Source of the DNA: Odocoileus virginianus
Taxonomy: Eukaryota; Chordata; Mammalia; Artiodactyla; Cervidae
Direction: 5' to 3'
Assembly (NCBI RefSeq): GCF_023699985.2
Contig: NW_027224264.1
Span: forward strand, 2,666,001 to 2,730,000
Length of the DNA stretch: 64,000 nt
Made by a program: the position numbers and the translations under genes
Notes under the pieces: model-generated
What the model was told of the DNA's origin: nothing
Databases searched by the model: none
What the model saw: only the letters and a program-made list of their open reading frames with translations
Shown here: positions 23,118 through 35,483 of the stretch, in pieces
Layout: each line of letters opens with the position of its first letter
Position numbering within the stretch: the stretch's first letter is position 1

Positions 23118-23129
23118 AGACTAGAGGTC

Positions 23130-23532
23130 TTGTAAGCAACTACCTATTGACACAAACAGGAGCCTTCATGGCCAGTTGTGTATGCACCTATATTTCTAGA
23201 GGAGAGCTTTGAAATCTTTCATACAGAAAATGTGTTTGCAATAAATGCCAGTGCTGGGTGATTTTTAAGTTCCTCTGGCCAAGCTAAGATGTAAATTACC
23301 ATAGCGAGATTTCAAACTGAGTCTTAGTATACAAAACCCTCTAGGTCAGAGTCCCTCCAGCAAGCACCTCCAATCTTACTCTACAACTGTGAAGCATGTT
23401 AAAAACAGAACATATCATGCTCTGTATAGTACCTGTTTCTTGCATGTTCTACAAGCACATCAGATGAGCCAGCAATACTTTCTCTGGTAGTCTTGTTGGG
23501 ATTGTGAAGAGAAAATGCACCCACTGATGACA
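23130..23532. other. No gene seen
   Basis: Unassigned intergenic sequence. It shows a short block ('cctccaatcttactctacaactgtgaagc' type) that recurs loosely at about 26800-26860 ('tctcccatcttactcttcaactgtgat'), suggesting both belong to an unidentified old dispersed repeat. Confidence 0.4.
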
Positions 23533-23544
23533 TTAGAGGGATAT

Positions 23545-23760
23545 TGTTGTTGTTGTTTAGTTGCTAAGTTATGTCTGACTCTTTGCAACTTCATGGACTG
23601 TATCCCACCAGGCTCCTCTGTCCATGGGATTCTCCAGGCAAAAATACTGTAGTGGATAACCATTCCCTTCTCCATGGGGTCTTCCTGACCCAGGAATTAA
23701 ACCCATGTCTCCTGCACTGGCAGGCACATTCTTTACCACTGAGTGACCCAGTAAGCCTAT
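23545..23760 (-). mobile_element. Bov-tA SINE
   Basis: Minus-strand Bov-tA with a GTT-rich tail at 23545-23560. A perfect 12-bp duplication TTAGAGGGATAT lies at 23533-23544 and 23761-23772. Confidence 0.95.
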
Positions 23761-23772
23761 TTAGAGGGATAT

Positions 23773-26220
23773 AGATCCTTTTAATTTAGATAAAACATAA
23801 AGCACATTAAAAGTCTGATAGAAGTGGATTTGCTTCAATATTTTTGTTTTCTAAGATTTACATTTATTCTTTAAAAAAATACAAACTGAGTGACAAAATA
23901 CTTGCTCTACAAAAAGGGAGAATAAAGATGGTGACATATGGTTAACCATGGCAGATTATGTTTTAAAATAATAAAAATTAAATAAAAATCATAATACTGA
24001 AGGAAAAAAGAGAACAAAAGCAATAAAGGAGAATTGCAAATAACCTTGAGGAGTAGTAACAGATACAATAGAAGTTAGAAAGCTGAAAGCTAAGTCTCTG
24101 AGAGGAGTGAAGGAATGTGACAGAGGAGAGCAATGAAACGAGTACATTTGTTTTCAGAACCCAGGAAGGGTCAGAAATTATAATCTCTAGGTAGTTCTGA
24201 AGGTTTGGATGTGGGCATGGTTCAAAAAAAACAAAGAGAGAGAGAGAAGCAGAATATTTGATGATCTGTGTAAAGAGCACTAAGACTTCCAGATCTACCC
24301 CCATTCCAACATAAAATGGGGAGGATTGAAACAAGGGGATTCTAGACCTGTGGATCACTAAGAATGAGAATGCCACAATTTAAGCCAGGATATTATCTTG
24401 GAATCTACATCCTGAGTGATGGAATGCTCTCAGCTCTTTCTGTGTCTGTAAATTTCTAGAGCCCTGACAACCAAGATTAAAATCCCAAGAAAGGGATTGG
24501 AGGGTGGATTCTGCCTTGGCTGGTTGACCGAGGAAAGATAATACACATATACACACTGCAATCAGCTGTACAGTGCCTCATTTCTAAATATTAAAACTCC
24601 TAAAATGAAAACTTCTAGAATGAGAAATAGACCAAAACAAACAAACAAAAAAGGGAGTTTAGAGGAAACAGAGATAATACAGGGAGCAAAACAGAACATC
24701 ATCATCATCATCACCATCATGAACTGAACAATGAAAAATATCAATGAACAGTGGGAAGAAGTTGATGAAACTGCACAGAAAGCAGATAAAACGTCAGGCT
24801 TTGGAAACAACAGAAAAGATGAAAAACCAGATCAGTTCTGGAGGTCCTACTTCGTAATAGAATTGCCACAAAAGCCTGAAAAGTAATCACGGGGCAGGAA
24901 GTTATTAATAAAACAATGAAATAGAATTTCCCATAAACGAAGGACAAGAGTTTCCAGAATGAAGGTGCCAACAAAATATAATAAATGAAAGAAAACATAG
25001 ACAAACTCACATTACTGGGAAATTTCAGAGAACTGAGGTGTTGAGAAGATCCTAAAAGCTTTGCTAAAGGAAATAAAACAAAAATTTCAGAGAACTGAGG
25101 TGTTGAGAAGATCCTAAAAGCTTTGCTAAAGGAAATAAAACAAATAGAAAACAAAGTAACATACAGAGGCTCTGAAACAAGAATACATTTTCTCAACAGG
25201 AACACTGGATAGTGGATGATATTGGAGAAATATTTTCAAAATCCAAAACAAAAATAATTTTCAATCTAAGAATTATATCTCATTAAAGCTTCAAACAAGT
25301 GAAAAGTGATGCTTAAGATGATGCTTAAAGAATTCTTCAAATCCCAACTAAGCCAAGAGATAATATCTAAAACTAAAAGTTAAAAACTGCAAGTATTAGC
25401 ATGCTATTCAGAAATAGCAAGATAAGTGTCAAAAGAAATATCTAAAAGAGTTGAAAGCTATTAGTCTGGGGGATGGTACTTGAGGGTGGAGATGGGATAG
25501 GGAGGTAGACTGCTGTTTTTCTTATTTTGACTTTTTAAGGCATGGTCATGTATTATTTATAAAAAAAATAAGAACTACATAAAAAAGAAATATGATGACT
25601 TCAAGAGGGATTTATTTTTGAGCCTCAACATCAACTCATCCCAGTCTTAAAGTAACTATATGATTGATATGAAGAACCTAGCCACCTTTTATTAATATAA
25701 ACTCTTCCAGAAATAATCCAGCAGGTTTTTAATGCTTTACTCACTGAAGTGAGATTTTATGCTAGTTGAATACCAGTGATATAGAAAGCTCCTAAATAAT
25801 TTTAGCTGCAAAAGTAAGCACTGAACTTTTAGCTTCAGAAATGCCCTTTTGAGAAATCTTTCTATTGTGCCTCCCATAAAAATTTCTCTACTCTTGTTGG
25901 CCTAAGTAGATGTGTGACACCTTTTTCACTAAAAATTTCTCACTATTCTTCCTAAGAATGACATTATTCCAATAAAAAAAAGTACTAACTATAAGCCATC
26001 TCTGATTAAAACTTTATACAGAGAGGGGAGTTTGGGTTTCTTATGTGTGATAATTTGAGTACTCTTTGTATATAGCCTGTGGGAAGGGATGGTATAAAAA
26101 AACAGCCTGGAGTGAGGAAACTCTGGCATCCTTTTGAGATTAATGTAGCATTCCTGTATCCATTTCAACAAAACTACTTTTGTAGTTTCAGCAGCAAATG
26201 TAGAAGACAAAGTATACTCT
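23773..26220. other. No gene seen; unassigned, with local duplication
   Basis: AT-rich sequence without a credible gene. It contains a CAT trinucleotide run (24698-24720), a short GA run (24234-24248) and a perfect 62-bp tandem duplication (listed separately). Parts may be an old interspersed repeat that I cannot name. Confidence 0.45.
25021..25144. repeat. Perfect 62-bp tandem duplication
   Basis: The segment 25021-25082 is repeated base for base at 25083-25144. Both copies start 'aatttcagagaactgagg' and end 'ggaaataaaacaaa'. No divergence is visible between units, so the duplication is recent, or an assembly artefact. Confidence 0.95.
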
Positions 26221-26224
26221 GGTC

Positions 26225-26390
26225 ACTAAATAATTCTATAATCTTGGGTAAGATTATAGAATTAACTGAGGATGGAATATTACCTACATTGTGGAGTTAG
26301 TATAAGGATTATATGAGATAATATTTGTAAGGTGTTCAATGCACGCCATAACACATTAGAGTTCACGCAATGTTGTTTCTTAGTTCCTTC
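26225..26390 (+). mobile_element. MIR SINE relic
   Basis: The order 'tattacctac...ttagtataaggattatatgagataat...tgtaaggtgttcaatgcacgcc' follows the MIR core and 3' part (the 'ggattaaatgagataatgca' region of the family). Diverged, no TSD seen. Confidence 0.7.
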
Positions 26391-27289
26391 TTAAAATCCT
26401 TCCAACTTGAAATTTATTCTCATGAGTGATTTATTTTCTATAATTTATTTAGCCTGTGGTCACTATGCTATTTCCTAAATCCTTATTTTGCCCCTTAAAA
26501 TGTTTAGGAAAATGCTGCTGATACTATTTTGCATTTAAATAGCCCCTTTCCTAGAGAGTATACAGGAGGAAAATACAGTGATTGAAATCGTCATTTTTAA
26601 CATTTCCAAAGATCATATAGGAAAATAAAATACACAAAAACAGATGATCAGCATTTCTAGACACATATTCATTATTGATAGGAACCTACCATAATACTTT
26701 TTATATGGTTAAAAAATAGGCTGCATTAATATGATGAGAATCTACAGCTTCTTATCTAAGTTTGGTCTTCTTTCAAAGCGAGTCTTAATATCCAAAACCC
26801 TCCAGTTGAGAGCCCCTCCTTCAAGTCTCTCCCATCTTACTCTTCAACTGTGATGTGTTTTAAAGTCATTGTGTCTAGAGTTGTTATGCTGCTTTTAAAC
26901 ACTTTGAAGAAAAGTGCAGCTGCAATGTAAAATCCTTACATTTGTAAAACCTTCCTTTCATCCACATGCAATATTGCATTCTTTACCCATGTAAGCAGAG
27001 TCTCTTGTGTGCTTTCTTACTTCTACTTTAGGACCTTCTCTGATGCTTTTACTGTCTTCTCTCTTCTCTTGTATATGAGATTTGTATTTGGTAAGGTCCC
27101 TGATAATCCAATTCAATCTTTATTTATTGCTCATGTACTTGGTACCTAGACTTGTGTAAGATAACAAAGCAAAGGGCTTCCTTTAAAGGACCTACATAAA
27201 AAAAAAAAAAGAAGAGATGGCTTAGATCCACTGCTGTCAGTTGAATCCTTGAAAAGTCTTGTTTAGAAACATATAAGAGATTGGGAATA
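26391..27289. other. No gene seen
   Basis: Unassigned AT-rich sequence. A poly-A run lies at 27200-27212. The block near 26800-26860 resembles that near 23350-23395. Confidence 0.4.
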
Positions 27290-27350
27290 TAACAGTATAG
27301 CTCAGTGCCTAGCCTATAGTATGTACTCAATAAATTTGAGCTATTATTCC
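27290..27350 (+). mobile_element. MIR 3' end relic
   Basis: 'ctcagtgcctagcctatag' followed by 'tgtactcaataaat' matches the MIR 3' terminus. Only about 60 bp survives. Confidence 0.6.
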
Positions 27351-27835
27351 TTCCCAGAATAATTAACTACATATTCTTTAATCAATTTACTGTTTTCTAT
27401 TATTTGTATTTAGTTTTTTTATTATTTGGATTACTGTTTGCTTCCATTATCATTTAAAAGTTTGTTAGGACCACAACCCCTAAAAGAATTTATTCCAGTG
27501 CCACTCTGCAGAACACTATGTATAGTACACTTCCCACACCAAGTCCTCAGTCAATGCTGCTGTGGGTTATTGCAAAAGAATTTTTAAGAAACTCTCTGCC
27601 TATGATATAATAACATCTGGGTTCTCTTCCTGCATTTCCAGTTCATTCAACCTCACCTCTAGTAGTCCATATTTTTTTTTCCATATGAGTGCTGCCAGAG
27701 CAAGCACAGTGAATGACCATATATGTGGAATATTTGAGGATCTCAGAAAGGTGTCCATCTCTCTTATATACCATCCTTCTTATCTTCTGATTTTCTTTTT
27801 AGTTCAAACAGAAGTATCATGTCCACTGATTACTG
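27351..27835. other. No gene seen
   Basis: Unassigned sequence. An open stretch of 93 codons at 27562-27843 (+) lacks any recognisable domain and has AT-rich composition like its surroundings. Confidence 0.4.
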
Positions 27836-27965
27836 TAAAATAGATTCTTCTTTGACAAATGAGAAAATGTAGGTGCAGAAAGGCAAATGTTTTGTCCAGC
27901 GCCATTCAGTTAATAAATGGACCTGGAATTAAAGCTCCAAAACCCAAGTAGGTTCTTTGCTCTTG
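27836..27965 (-). mobile_element. MIR SINE relic
   Basis: 'acaaatgagaaaatgtaggt' followed by 'ttgtccagcgccattcagtt' and 'ggacctggaatt' follows the MIR core in reverse orientation (the 'gatgaggaaactgaggc' and 'aaggtcacacagct' family motifs). Confidence 0.75.
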
Positions 27966-28524
27966 GTAATTTTAAAAATACAACTATCACTCAAAAGAAG
28001 AGATCATCTATTTCCTAAATTTCCTTTTGAAATGAAAAATTATATAGATGATAACTACATATAGGGCCTATAACTACCAAATCTTTAAAAGGCTTGAGCT
28101 TCTGTTTTTCTGAAAAATTTCCAGCTAACTCTGGATGATACATCCTTGATTCATGTTAGGGATTTAAATATGGACCAGAGCCTTGAGCACAAAAGTATTA
28201 TGAATTTATATATAAAAGTACAGGACTCCTGAGCTATAGCACACTTCCTGATACTAATGTCAAGGTAAAGACTAGGGATTCTAAGTTGCTACATTGAGCC
28301 CTCCTCCTTAATGACTGAGAAGAGATTTTCCATTTCTTATCTATACTTTTTCTGGCTGTGATGCCATTTTCCCCCAACCTCTCCCAATTCCATTCTTCCT
28401 CTCATTTCTCAGGGCAACTTGGTTTGGTCAACTGCATTAAATTTCTTATTTGTTCTCAAAGGGAAAACAAATCAGGAAAGGGAACAGAGAGGGAGAAAGT
28501 GACTAGACCTAAATGGCTGAAATA
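27966..28524. other. No gene seen
   Basis: Unassigned AT-rich intergenic sequence directly left of the L1 at 28525. Confidence 0.4.
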
Positions 28525-28844
28525 TTTTTTCAGTTTTATTTATTTATGTTACAATATTGTGTTGATTTTGCCACACATTGACATGAATCTCCATGGGTGT
28601 ACATGTGTTCCCCAACCTGAACCCCCCTCCCACTTCCCGCCCCATCCCATCCCTCTGGGTCATCCCAGTGCACCAGCCACAAGCACCCTGTATCATGCAT
28701 CGAACGTGGAAATATCACATATGATAATTTACATGTTTCAATGCCATTCTCTCATATCATCCCACCCTCGCCCTCTTCCACAAAGTCCAAAAGACTGTTC
28801 TATACATCTGTGTCTCTTTTGCTGTCTCGCATATAGGGTTATTG

Positions 28845-30822
28845 TTACCATCTTTCTAAATTCTCATATATATGTGTTAGTATACTGTATTGGTGTTTTT
28901 CTTTCTGGCTTACTTCACTCTGTATAATAGGCTCCAGTTTCATCCACCTCATTAGAACTGATTCAAATGTATTCTTTTTAATGGCTGAGTAATATTCCAT
29001 TGTGTATATGTACCACAGCTTTCTTATCCATTTGTCTGCTGATGGGCATCTAGGTTGCTTCCATGTCTTGGCTATTGTAAACAGTACTGCGATGAACATT
29101 GGGATACACGTGTGTCTTTCAATTCTGGTTTCCTCAGTGTGTATATGCCCAGCAGTGGGATTGCTGGGTCATATGGCAGTTCTATTTTAAGGCATCACCA
29201 CATTGTTCTCCATAGTGGCTGTACTAGTTTGCATTCCCACCAACAGTGTAAGAGGGTTCCCTTTTCTCCACACCCTCTCCAGCATTTATTGCTTGTAGAC
29301 TCTTGGATGGCAGCCATTCTGACTGGTGTGAAATGGTACCTCATTGTGGTTTTGATTTGCATTTCTCCGATAATGAGTGATGTTGAGCATTTTTTCATGT
29401 GTTTGGTAGTAATCTGCATGTCTTCTTTGGAGAAATGTCTGTTTAGTTCTTTGGCCCACTTTTTGATTGGGTCATTTATTTTTCTGGAATTGAGCTGCAG
29501 GAGTTGCTTGTATATTTTTTAGATTAATTCTTTCTCAGTTGCTTCATTTGCTATTATTTTCTCCCATTCTGAAGGCTCTTTTCACCTCGCTTATAGTTTC
29601 CTTTGTTGTGCAAAAGCTTCTAAGTTTAATTAGGCCCCACTTGTTTATTTTTACTTTTATTTCCAATATTCTGGGAGGTGGGTCATGGAGGATCCTGCTG
29701 TGATTTATGTCGGAAAGTGTTTTGCCTATGTTTTCCTCCAGGAGTTTTATAGTTTCTGGTCTAACGTTTAGATCTTTAATCCATTTTGAGTTTCTTTTTG
29801 TGTATGGTGTTAGAAGTGTTCTAGTTTCATTCTTTTACAAGTGGTTGACCAGTTTTCCCAGCACCACTTGTTAAAGAGATTGTCTTTTCTCCATTGTATA
29901 TTCTTGCTTCCTTTGTCAAAGATAAGGTGTCCACAGGTGCGTGGATTTATCTCTGGGCTTTCTATTCTGTTCCATTGATCTATATTTCTGTCTTTGTGCC
30001 AGTACCATACTGTCTTGATGACTGTGGCTTTGTAGTAGAGTCTGAAGTCAGGCAGGTTGATTCCTCCAGTTTCATTCTTCTTTCTCAAGATTGCTTTGGC
30101 TATTCGAGGTTTTTTTTGTATTTCCATACAAATTGTGAAATTATTTGTTCTAGTTCTCTGAAAAATACCATTGGTAGCTTGATAGGGATTGCATTGAATC
30201 TATAGATTGCTTTGGGTAGTATAGTCATTTTCACAATATTGATTTTTCTGATCCAATAGTCATTTTCACAATATTGATTCTTCTGATCCATGAACACGGT
30301 ATATTTCTCCATCTATTTGTGTCCTCTTTGATTTCTTTCACCAGTGTTTTATAGTTTTCTATATATAGATCTTTTGTTTCTTTAGGTAGATATATTCCTA
30401 AGTATTTTATTCTTTTCATTGCAATGGTGAATGGAATTGTTTCCTTAATTTCTCTTTCTGTTTTCTCATTGTTAGTGTATAGGAATGCAAGGGATTTCTG
30501 TGTGTTGATTTTATATCCTGAAACTTTACTGTATTCATTGATTAGCTCTAGTAATTTTCTGGTGGAGTCTTTAGGGTTTTCTATGTAGAGGATCATGTCA
30601 TCTGCAAACAGTGAGAGTTTTATCTCTTCTTTTCCAATTTGGATTCCTTTTATTTCTTTTTCTGCTCTGATTGCTGTGGCCAAAACTATGTTGAATAGTA
30701 GTGGTGAGAGTGGACACCCTTGTCTTGTTCTTGACTTTAGGGGAAATGCTTTCAATTTTTCACCATTGAGGATAATGTTTGCTGTGGGTTTGTCATACAT
30801 AGCTTTTATTATACTCCATCTT
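28845..30822 (-). pseudogene. L1 ORF2 C-terminal two-thirds, broken
   Basis: The RT part from YDKPTANIILNGEKLK (about 30798) through TRQGCPLSPLLFN (about 30725) and the FADDMILYIENP box (about 30605) is open for 189 codons (30800-30231). Downstream come KPRIAKAILRKKNETGGINL (about 30115), a central segment to about 29810, and the C-terminal block MWYIYTMEYYSAI-type (about 29010) ending SQKEKHQY...ILTHI (about 28860). Frame changes at the 35-bp duplication (about 30255), near 30110, near 29630 and elsewhere close the protein. The conserved C-terminus deleted from copy A is present here. Confidence 0.92.
30221..30290. repeat. 35-bp tandem duplication inside L1 ORF2
   Basis: 30221-30255 and 30256-30290 differ at one position (gatttttct versus gattcttct). 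The unit is not a multiple of three, so it shifts the ORF2 frame. Copy A has a single unit at the corresponding place (about 5931-5969). Confidence 0.9.
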
Positions 30823-30879
30823 CCATTTCAAACACAGAGAGGGTGAAAGCTTCTCCATTAAGGGTTATTGTTTCTGATC

Positions 30880-32062
30880 ACTTGCTAAGTCATGTCCAAG
30901 CATTTATGACTCTTGGACTGCAGCATGCCAGGCTTCCCGGTCCTTCACTATCTCTTGAAGTTTGCTCAAATACATGCCCATTGAGTCAGTGATACCATCC
31001 AGTTATCTCATCTTCTGTCACTCCCTTCTCCTCCTGCTCTCAATCTTTCCTCAGCATCAGGGTCTTTTCCAGTGAGTTGGCTCTTCACATCAGATGGCCA
31101 GAGTATTGGAGCTTCAAGCAGCATCAGTCCTTCCAATGAATATTCAGGACTGATTTCCTTTAGGGTTGACTGATTTGATCTCCTTGCAGTTCAAGGCACT
31201 CTCAAGAATCTTCTCCAGCACCACAATTAGAAGGCATCAATTCTTCAGCTCTCAGCCTTCATTGTGGTCTATCACTCACATCCATATATGACTATTGGAA
31301 AAACCACAGCTTTGACTAGATGGAGTTTTGTCAGCAAAGTCATGTCTCTGCTTTTAAATATGCTATGGTTGTTATAACTTTCCTTCCAGGAGCAAGTGTC
31401 TTAATTTCATGGCTGCAGTCATTGTCTGCAGTGATTTTGGAGCCCAAGAAAATAAAATCTGCCACTGTGTCCATTGTTTCCCCATCTATATGCCATGAAG
31501 TGATGGGACCAGATGCCATGATCTTAGTTTTTTGAATGTTGAGTTTTAAGCAAGCTTTTTCACTCTCCTCTTTCACTTTCATCAAGAGGCTCTTTAGTTC
31601 TTCACTTTCTGCCACAAGGGTGGTATTTTCTGCATATATAAGTTTATTGATATTTCTCCCAGAAATCTTGATTCCAGTTTGTGCTTCCTCCAGCCCAGCA
31701 TTTCTCATGATGTACTCTGCATATAAGTTAAATAAGCAGGTGACAATATAGAGCCTTGACGTACTCCTTTCCCAATTTGGAACCATGTCCGGTTCTAAGT
31801 GTTGTTCTTGACCTGCATACAGATTTCTCAGGAGACAGGTCTGGTCTGGTATTCCCATCTCTTTAAGAATTTTTCCATAGTTTGTTGTGATCCACACAGT
31901 CAAAGGCTTTGGCATAGTCAATGAAACAGAAGTAGATGTTTTTCTGGAATTCCCTTGCTTTCTCTATGATCCAACAAATGTTGGCAATTTGATCTCTGGT
32001 TCCTTTGCCTTTTCTAAATCCAGCTTGTACATCTGGAATTTCTCAGTTCACATACTACTAAA
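30880..32062 (-). mobile_element. 5'-truncated BovB LINE, copy 3
   Basis: Minus-strand BovB 3' region beginning with a degraded terminus at about 30880 and truncated at about 32062 within the RT domain. Many small deletions make it older than copies 1, 2 and 5. The RT box region reads YAEN in place of YADD (about 31635). Separated by about 60 bp from the L1 on its left. Confidence 0.9.
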
Positions 32063-33095
32063 GGTACAACATTTCGAAAAGATGATCCCTAATTCATGCA
32101 AAACTCACACCAAGCTAATTTGTGTCTTGGAAAGTCAGGAGATTTCTTTTCCTCAAGCAGTCTCAATTTCTCTCTGGGAAACCAGAGTAATTCACATTAG
32201 CATTAATAACCCCACTCTTTCAATCTCCACAAAAGAAAAGGATATTTTTCAGCTACCTGTTCTATTGAGATGTGTGAAAATTGGTCAGTGATTCTCTTAG
32301 TTTGCCCTACACAAACCACTGAAGCATTTATTTTTCTTTTATAAAACTTAACAGCTACTAAGACTGAAAATTACAAAATGAAGTGTTTCATAGTAGATTC
32401 TCCCTGGAAGCAGAATATCAGTAAAGACAGCAAGATGTCAGAGTCTTGGACAATACATATTAGTATAGCCCAAAGCTACCTAAAGAAGAGTTTCTGGGTG
32501 AAATGAGGCTTTATAGTGAGTGGGATACAATTTGAAAATGAGAAAGGGAAGGGTGGAATGGGTGGTAATTGAAGAAAAGAATTTGTACTGCTCTGACGGT
32601 TAAGTGGCAGACTTTATTTAAGTACAGCCTATCTAAGAAAGACTTTATGATCATAATGGGACCTTGAAATACCTCATGAAAAAATTTCATCTTTGCCTTG
32701 AAGCACCTATTTTAATTTAAGTGGTTCAAAGATTAGCTGTAGCTCATTAGAAATTCTGTTGGTAGGGGAGGCAGGTCCCTGGACTTGCATTTGAAAATAG
32801 TTCATTGAACAGATTTCCAAAGATCCCACTGCACAGGCAGAGTTGTATAATAATATCAGTAGCAGTTCATAGGAAAATGGAATAGGCTGTGGAAATTAGA
32901 ATTTGTAATATCCGGGGTAGCAATAAGCAAGGAGGTTAAACTGCCCTTTGCACAGAATTACAGAACTAACCACACCTAATTTCTGTGGTATGTAAATAAA
33001 AGGGGCAAAGAAGTGAAACCATATACTACATCTACCTTATGCTTAGATTCTTGTCAAAATCTTAACTTTTTTTCAGTGTCTTTCTAAAATGCCCT
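32063..33095. other. No gene seen
   Basis: Unassigned intergenic sequence with no credible reading frame or recognised repeat. Confidence 0.4.
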
Positions 33096-33669
33096 CCAGA
33101 GGGGGCAGGATCATGGTGGTGAACTAAGAAGACCCTGAGCTCACCTTCCCCCATAAATGCACCAAACCTCCAATTACTTATAGGGTGACTTTCACTGAAA
33201 TTAACCTGGGGACTATCAGAAGAGCCCTTCTACAACCAAGGCTGCAAAGAAAGATGCAAAGGCTGACAGGAAGGGAGGTAAAGGCATCTGGTGGGAACCT
33301 GTACCCCAGTGGGGACACAGAAGAAGAGGGGGATATCACAAGTTCATAGATCATCCCTAAGGAACAAGGGATTTGAGGCCCATGTTAGGCACCCCAACCT
33401 TGAGTCCAGATACCAAAAAAATAAGACCCACTACCTGGTTTGAAAGCAGTGGGGCTTACCAGAGAGTTCTAACAAACTATGACTCTGCTCTTGAAGAGTG
33501 CAAGCTCCCAGTCCCAGCACTTAGGCAGCAGATTGAAAATTTCCTGGTGCTCTGGACAGACTGCCAGGACCACTCTAGCACGCATGTCAGTGTACATCAG
33601 GTTCCTGCTCCAGCCCCTCCTGCACCAGCGCTCAATCCTCTAGCCAGAACAGAGATCTTTTGGCTTTGT

Positions 33670-33697
<28 letters not shown>
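33670..33697. repeat. (CA)n microsatellite
   Basis: About 14 uninterrupted CA units inside the old L1 leader. Confidence 0.97.
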
Positions 33698-33700
<3 letters not shown>

Positions 33701-34245
33701 GGGGGAAAAGTGAAGCCAGCCAGCTTGGGCCCCACTGCCACCCTGTACAAGGGTACGCCAAGAAAGGAACTGAGCCAGATCAGGCTAGAGCCCTGCATCT
33801 ATTCAGGGCAAAGACCTCAGAAGTGCAGCTCTATCTTGTGGGCCCCAACCCCACCTCTGAACAAGGCAGAGATCCAGAGCCAGATCATAAGTATAGATCC
33901 AACCCCCAAGGTTGTGGACATGCCCCCAACCAAGACAGAAACTTCCATTATGCCAGGAAGAAGCCCAGCTTCATCAGGCTCCTGCCCCAGCCCCTGAGGC
34001 CTAGACCCACCTCCTCATAAGGTGGTGACCACCACCCAAATAAACAAAATAAGAAATGAAAGAGAGGAATAACAGCTGACATCATGAAATACAATCATAA
34101 AAGAATACTGCATCAAGAGTTATATGCCAACAAATTGGACAACCTAGAAGAAATGGATAAATTCCTAGAAAAGTACAATCTTCCAAGACTGAATTAGGAA
34201 TAGATAATCCAAACAGACTATAAACAGGTAATCCAAACAGAATAT

Positions 34246-34455
34246 AATTCCCTGGTGGCTCAGAGGGTAAAGCCTCTGCCTGCAATATGGGAGGCCCAGG
34301 TTCGATCCCTAGGTCGAAGATCCCCTGGAGAAGGAAATAGCAACCCACTCCAGTATTCTTGCCTGGAAGAAATCCCATGGACAGAGGAGCCTGGTAGGCT
34401 ACAGTCCATGGGGTCGCAAAGAGTCGGACACGACTGAGTGACTTCACAATTACAA
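34246..34455 (+). mobile_element. Bov-tA SINE
   Basis: Well-preserved plus-strand Bov-tA with 'ttccctggtggctcag' at its head and 'gactgagtgacttcac' at its tail. AATCCAAACAGA recurs at about 34231 and 34463 and may be the target duplication, though an older copy of that 12-mer at 34206 makes this uncertain. Confidence 0.92.
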
Positions 34456-34837
34456 TCAATCAATCCAAACAGACTGATTACTGTTATAGAAATTGAATCA
34501 GTAATCATAAAACTCCCAACAAACAAAAGTCTAGGGAATTCTACCAAACATAAAGAAGAGCTAATACCTATCCTTCTCAAATTATTCCAGAAAAATGAAG
34601 AGGAGGTAATACTCCCAAATTCACTGTGTGAGGTCAACAGTATCCTGATACTAAAACCAGAGAAAAACACTCCAAAATAAAAAAGAAAATTACAAATCAA
34701 CATCCCTGACGAGTTTTGATGCAAAAGTCACCAAGAATTATTAACAAATCAAATTCAACAATATATAAAAGGAATCACACACCATGATCAAGTGAGACAT
34801 TACAGGAATGCAAATATGGATCGATATCTGCAAATCA

Positions 34838-35028
34838 GGACTTACTGGTGGTTCAGTGGTTAAGAATCCACCTTGCAATGCAAGGGACATGGGTTCAATC
34901 CCTGACTGGGGTTCGAAGATCTCACATGCTTCAGAACAACTAAGCTCATGTGCCACAACAAAGATCCCATGTGCTGCAACTAAGACCTGGGCAGCCAAAT
35001 AAATAAATAAATACACTTTTTAAAATCA
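34838..35028 (+). mobile_element. CHR-type SINE
   Basis: 'ggacttactggtggttcagt', 'gttaagaatccaccttgcaa' and an AAAT-repeat tail (34997-35013). GCAAATCA at 34830-34837 and 35029-35036 is the candidate target-site duplication. Confidence 0.88.
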
Positions 35029-35442
35029 GCAAATCAACCAATGTTATACACCACATTAACAAAATGAAGGATAAAAATCACATGATCATCTCAATAGATG
35101 CAGAAAAAGCATTTGATAAAATTCAACATTCATTCATGATAAAAACTCTCAACAAAGTGGGTATAGAGGGAACATATCTCAACATAATAAAAGCCATTTA
35201 TGACAAACTCACAGCTAACATCATATTCAATGGTGAAAAACTGAAAGCTTTTTCTCTAAAATCAGGAACAAGACAAGGATGGCCACTATAACCACTTCTT
35301 TTTAACATAGTATTGGAAGTCCTAGCCACAACAATCAGACAAGAAAAAGAAATAAAGGCATTGAAATTAGAAGGGAAGAAATGAAAAACTGTCACTATTT
35401 GCAGATTACATGAGACTATATATAGAAAACTAAAGTCTTCAC

Positions 35443-35445
<3 letters not shown>

Positions 35446-35479
<34 letters not shown>
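35446..35479. repeat. (TA)n microsatellite
   Basis: About 17 uninterrupted AT units within the old ORF2 relic. Confidence 0.97.

Positions 35480-35483
<4 letters not shown>

Larger units (their letters stand above)
28525..30822 (-). mobile_element. 5'-truncated L1 LINE (L1-BT type), copy B
   Basis: Minus-strand L1 with 3' UTR (28525-28845), ORF2 C-terminal part and reverse transcriptase, truncated at about 30822 inside the RT domain. It is closely similar to copy A and provides the reference for the 560-bp deletion there. A 35-bp internal duplication lies at 30221-30290. Confidence 0.92.

Noticed and set aside
29002..29522. 155-codon plus-strand frame with cysteine-rich segments
   Set aside because: Antisense of the L1 ORF2 C-terminus in copy B.
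33373..34020. 215-codon open frame, proline- and histidine-threonine-rich
   Set aside because: It coincides with the GC-richer leader of an old L1 and includes translated (CA)n. No domain, and flanks are L1 sequence.
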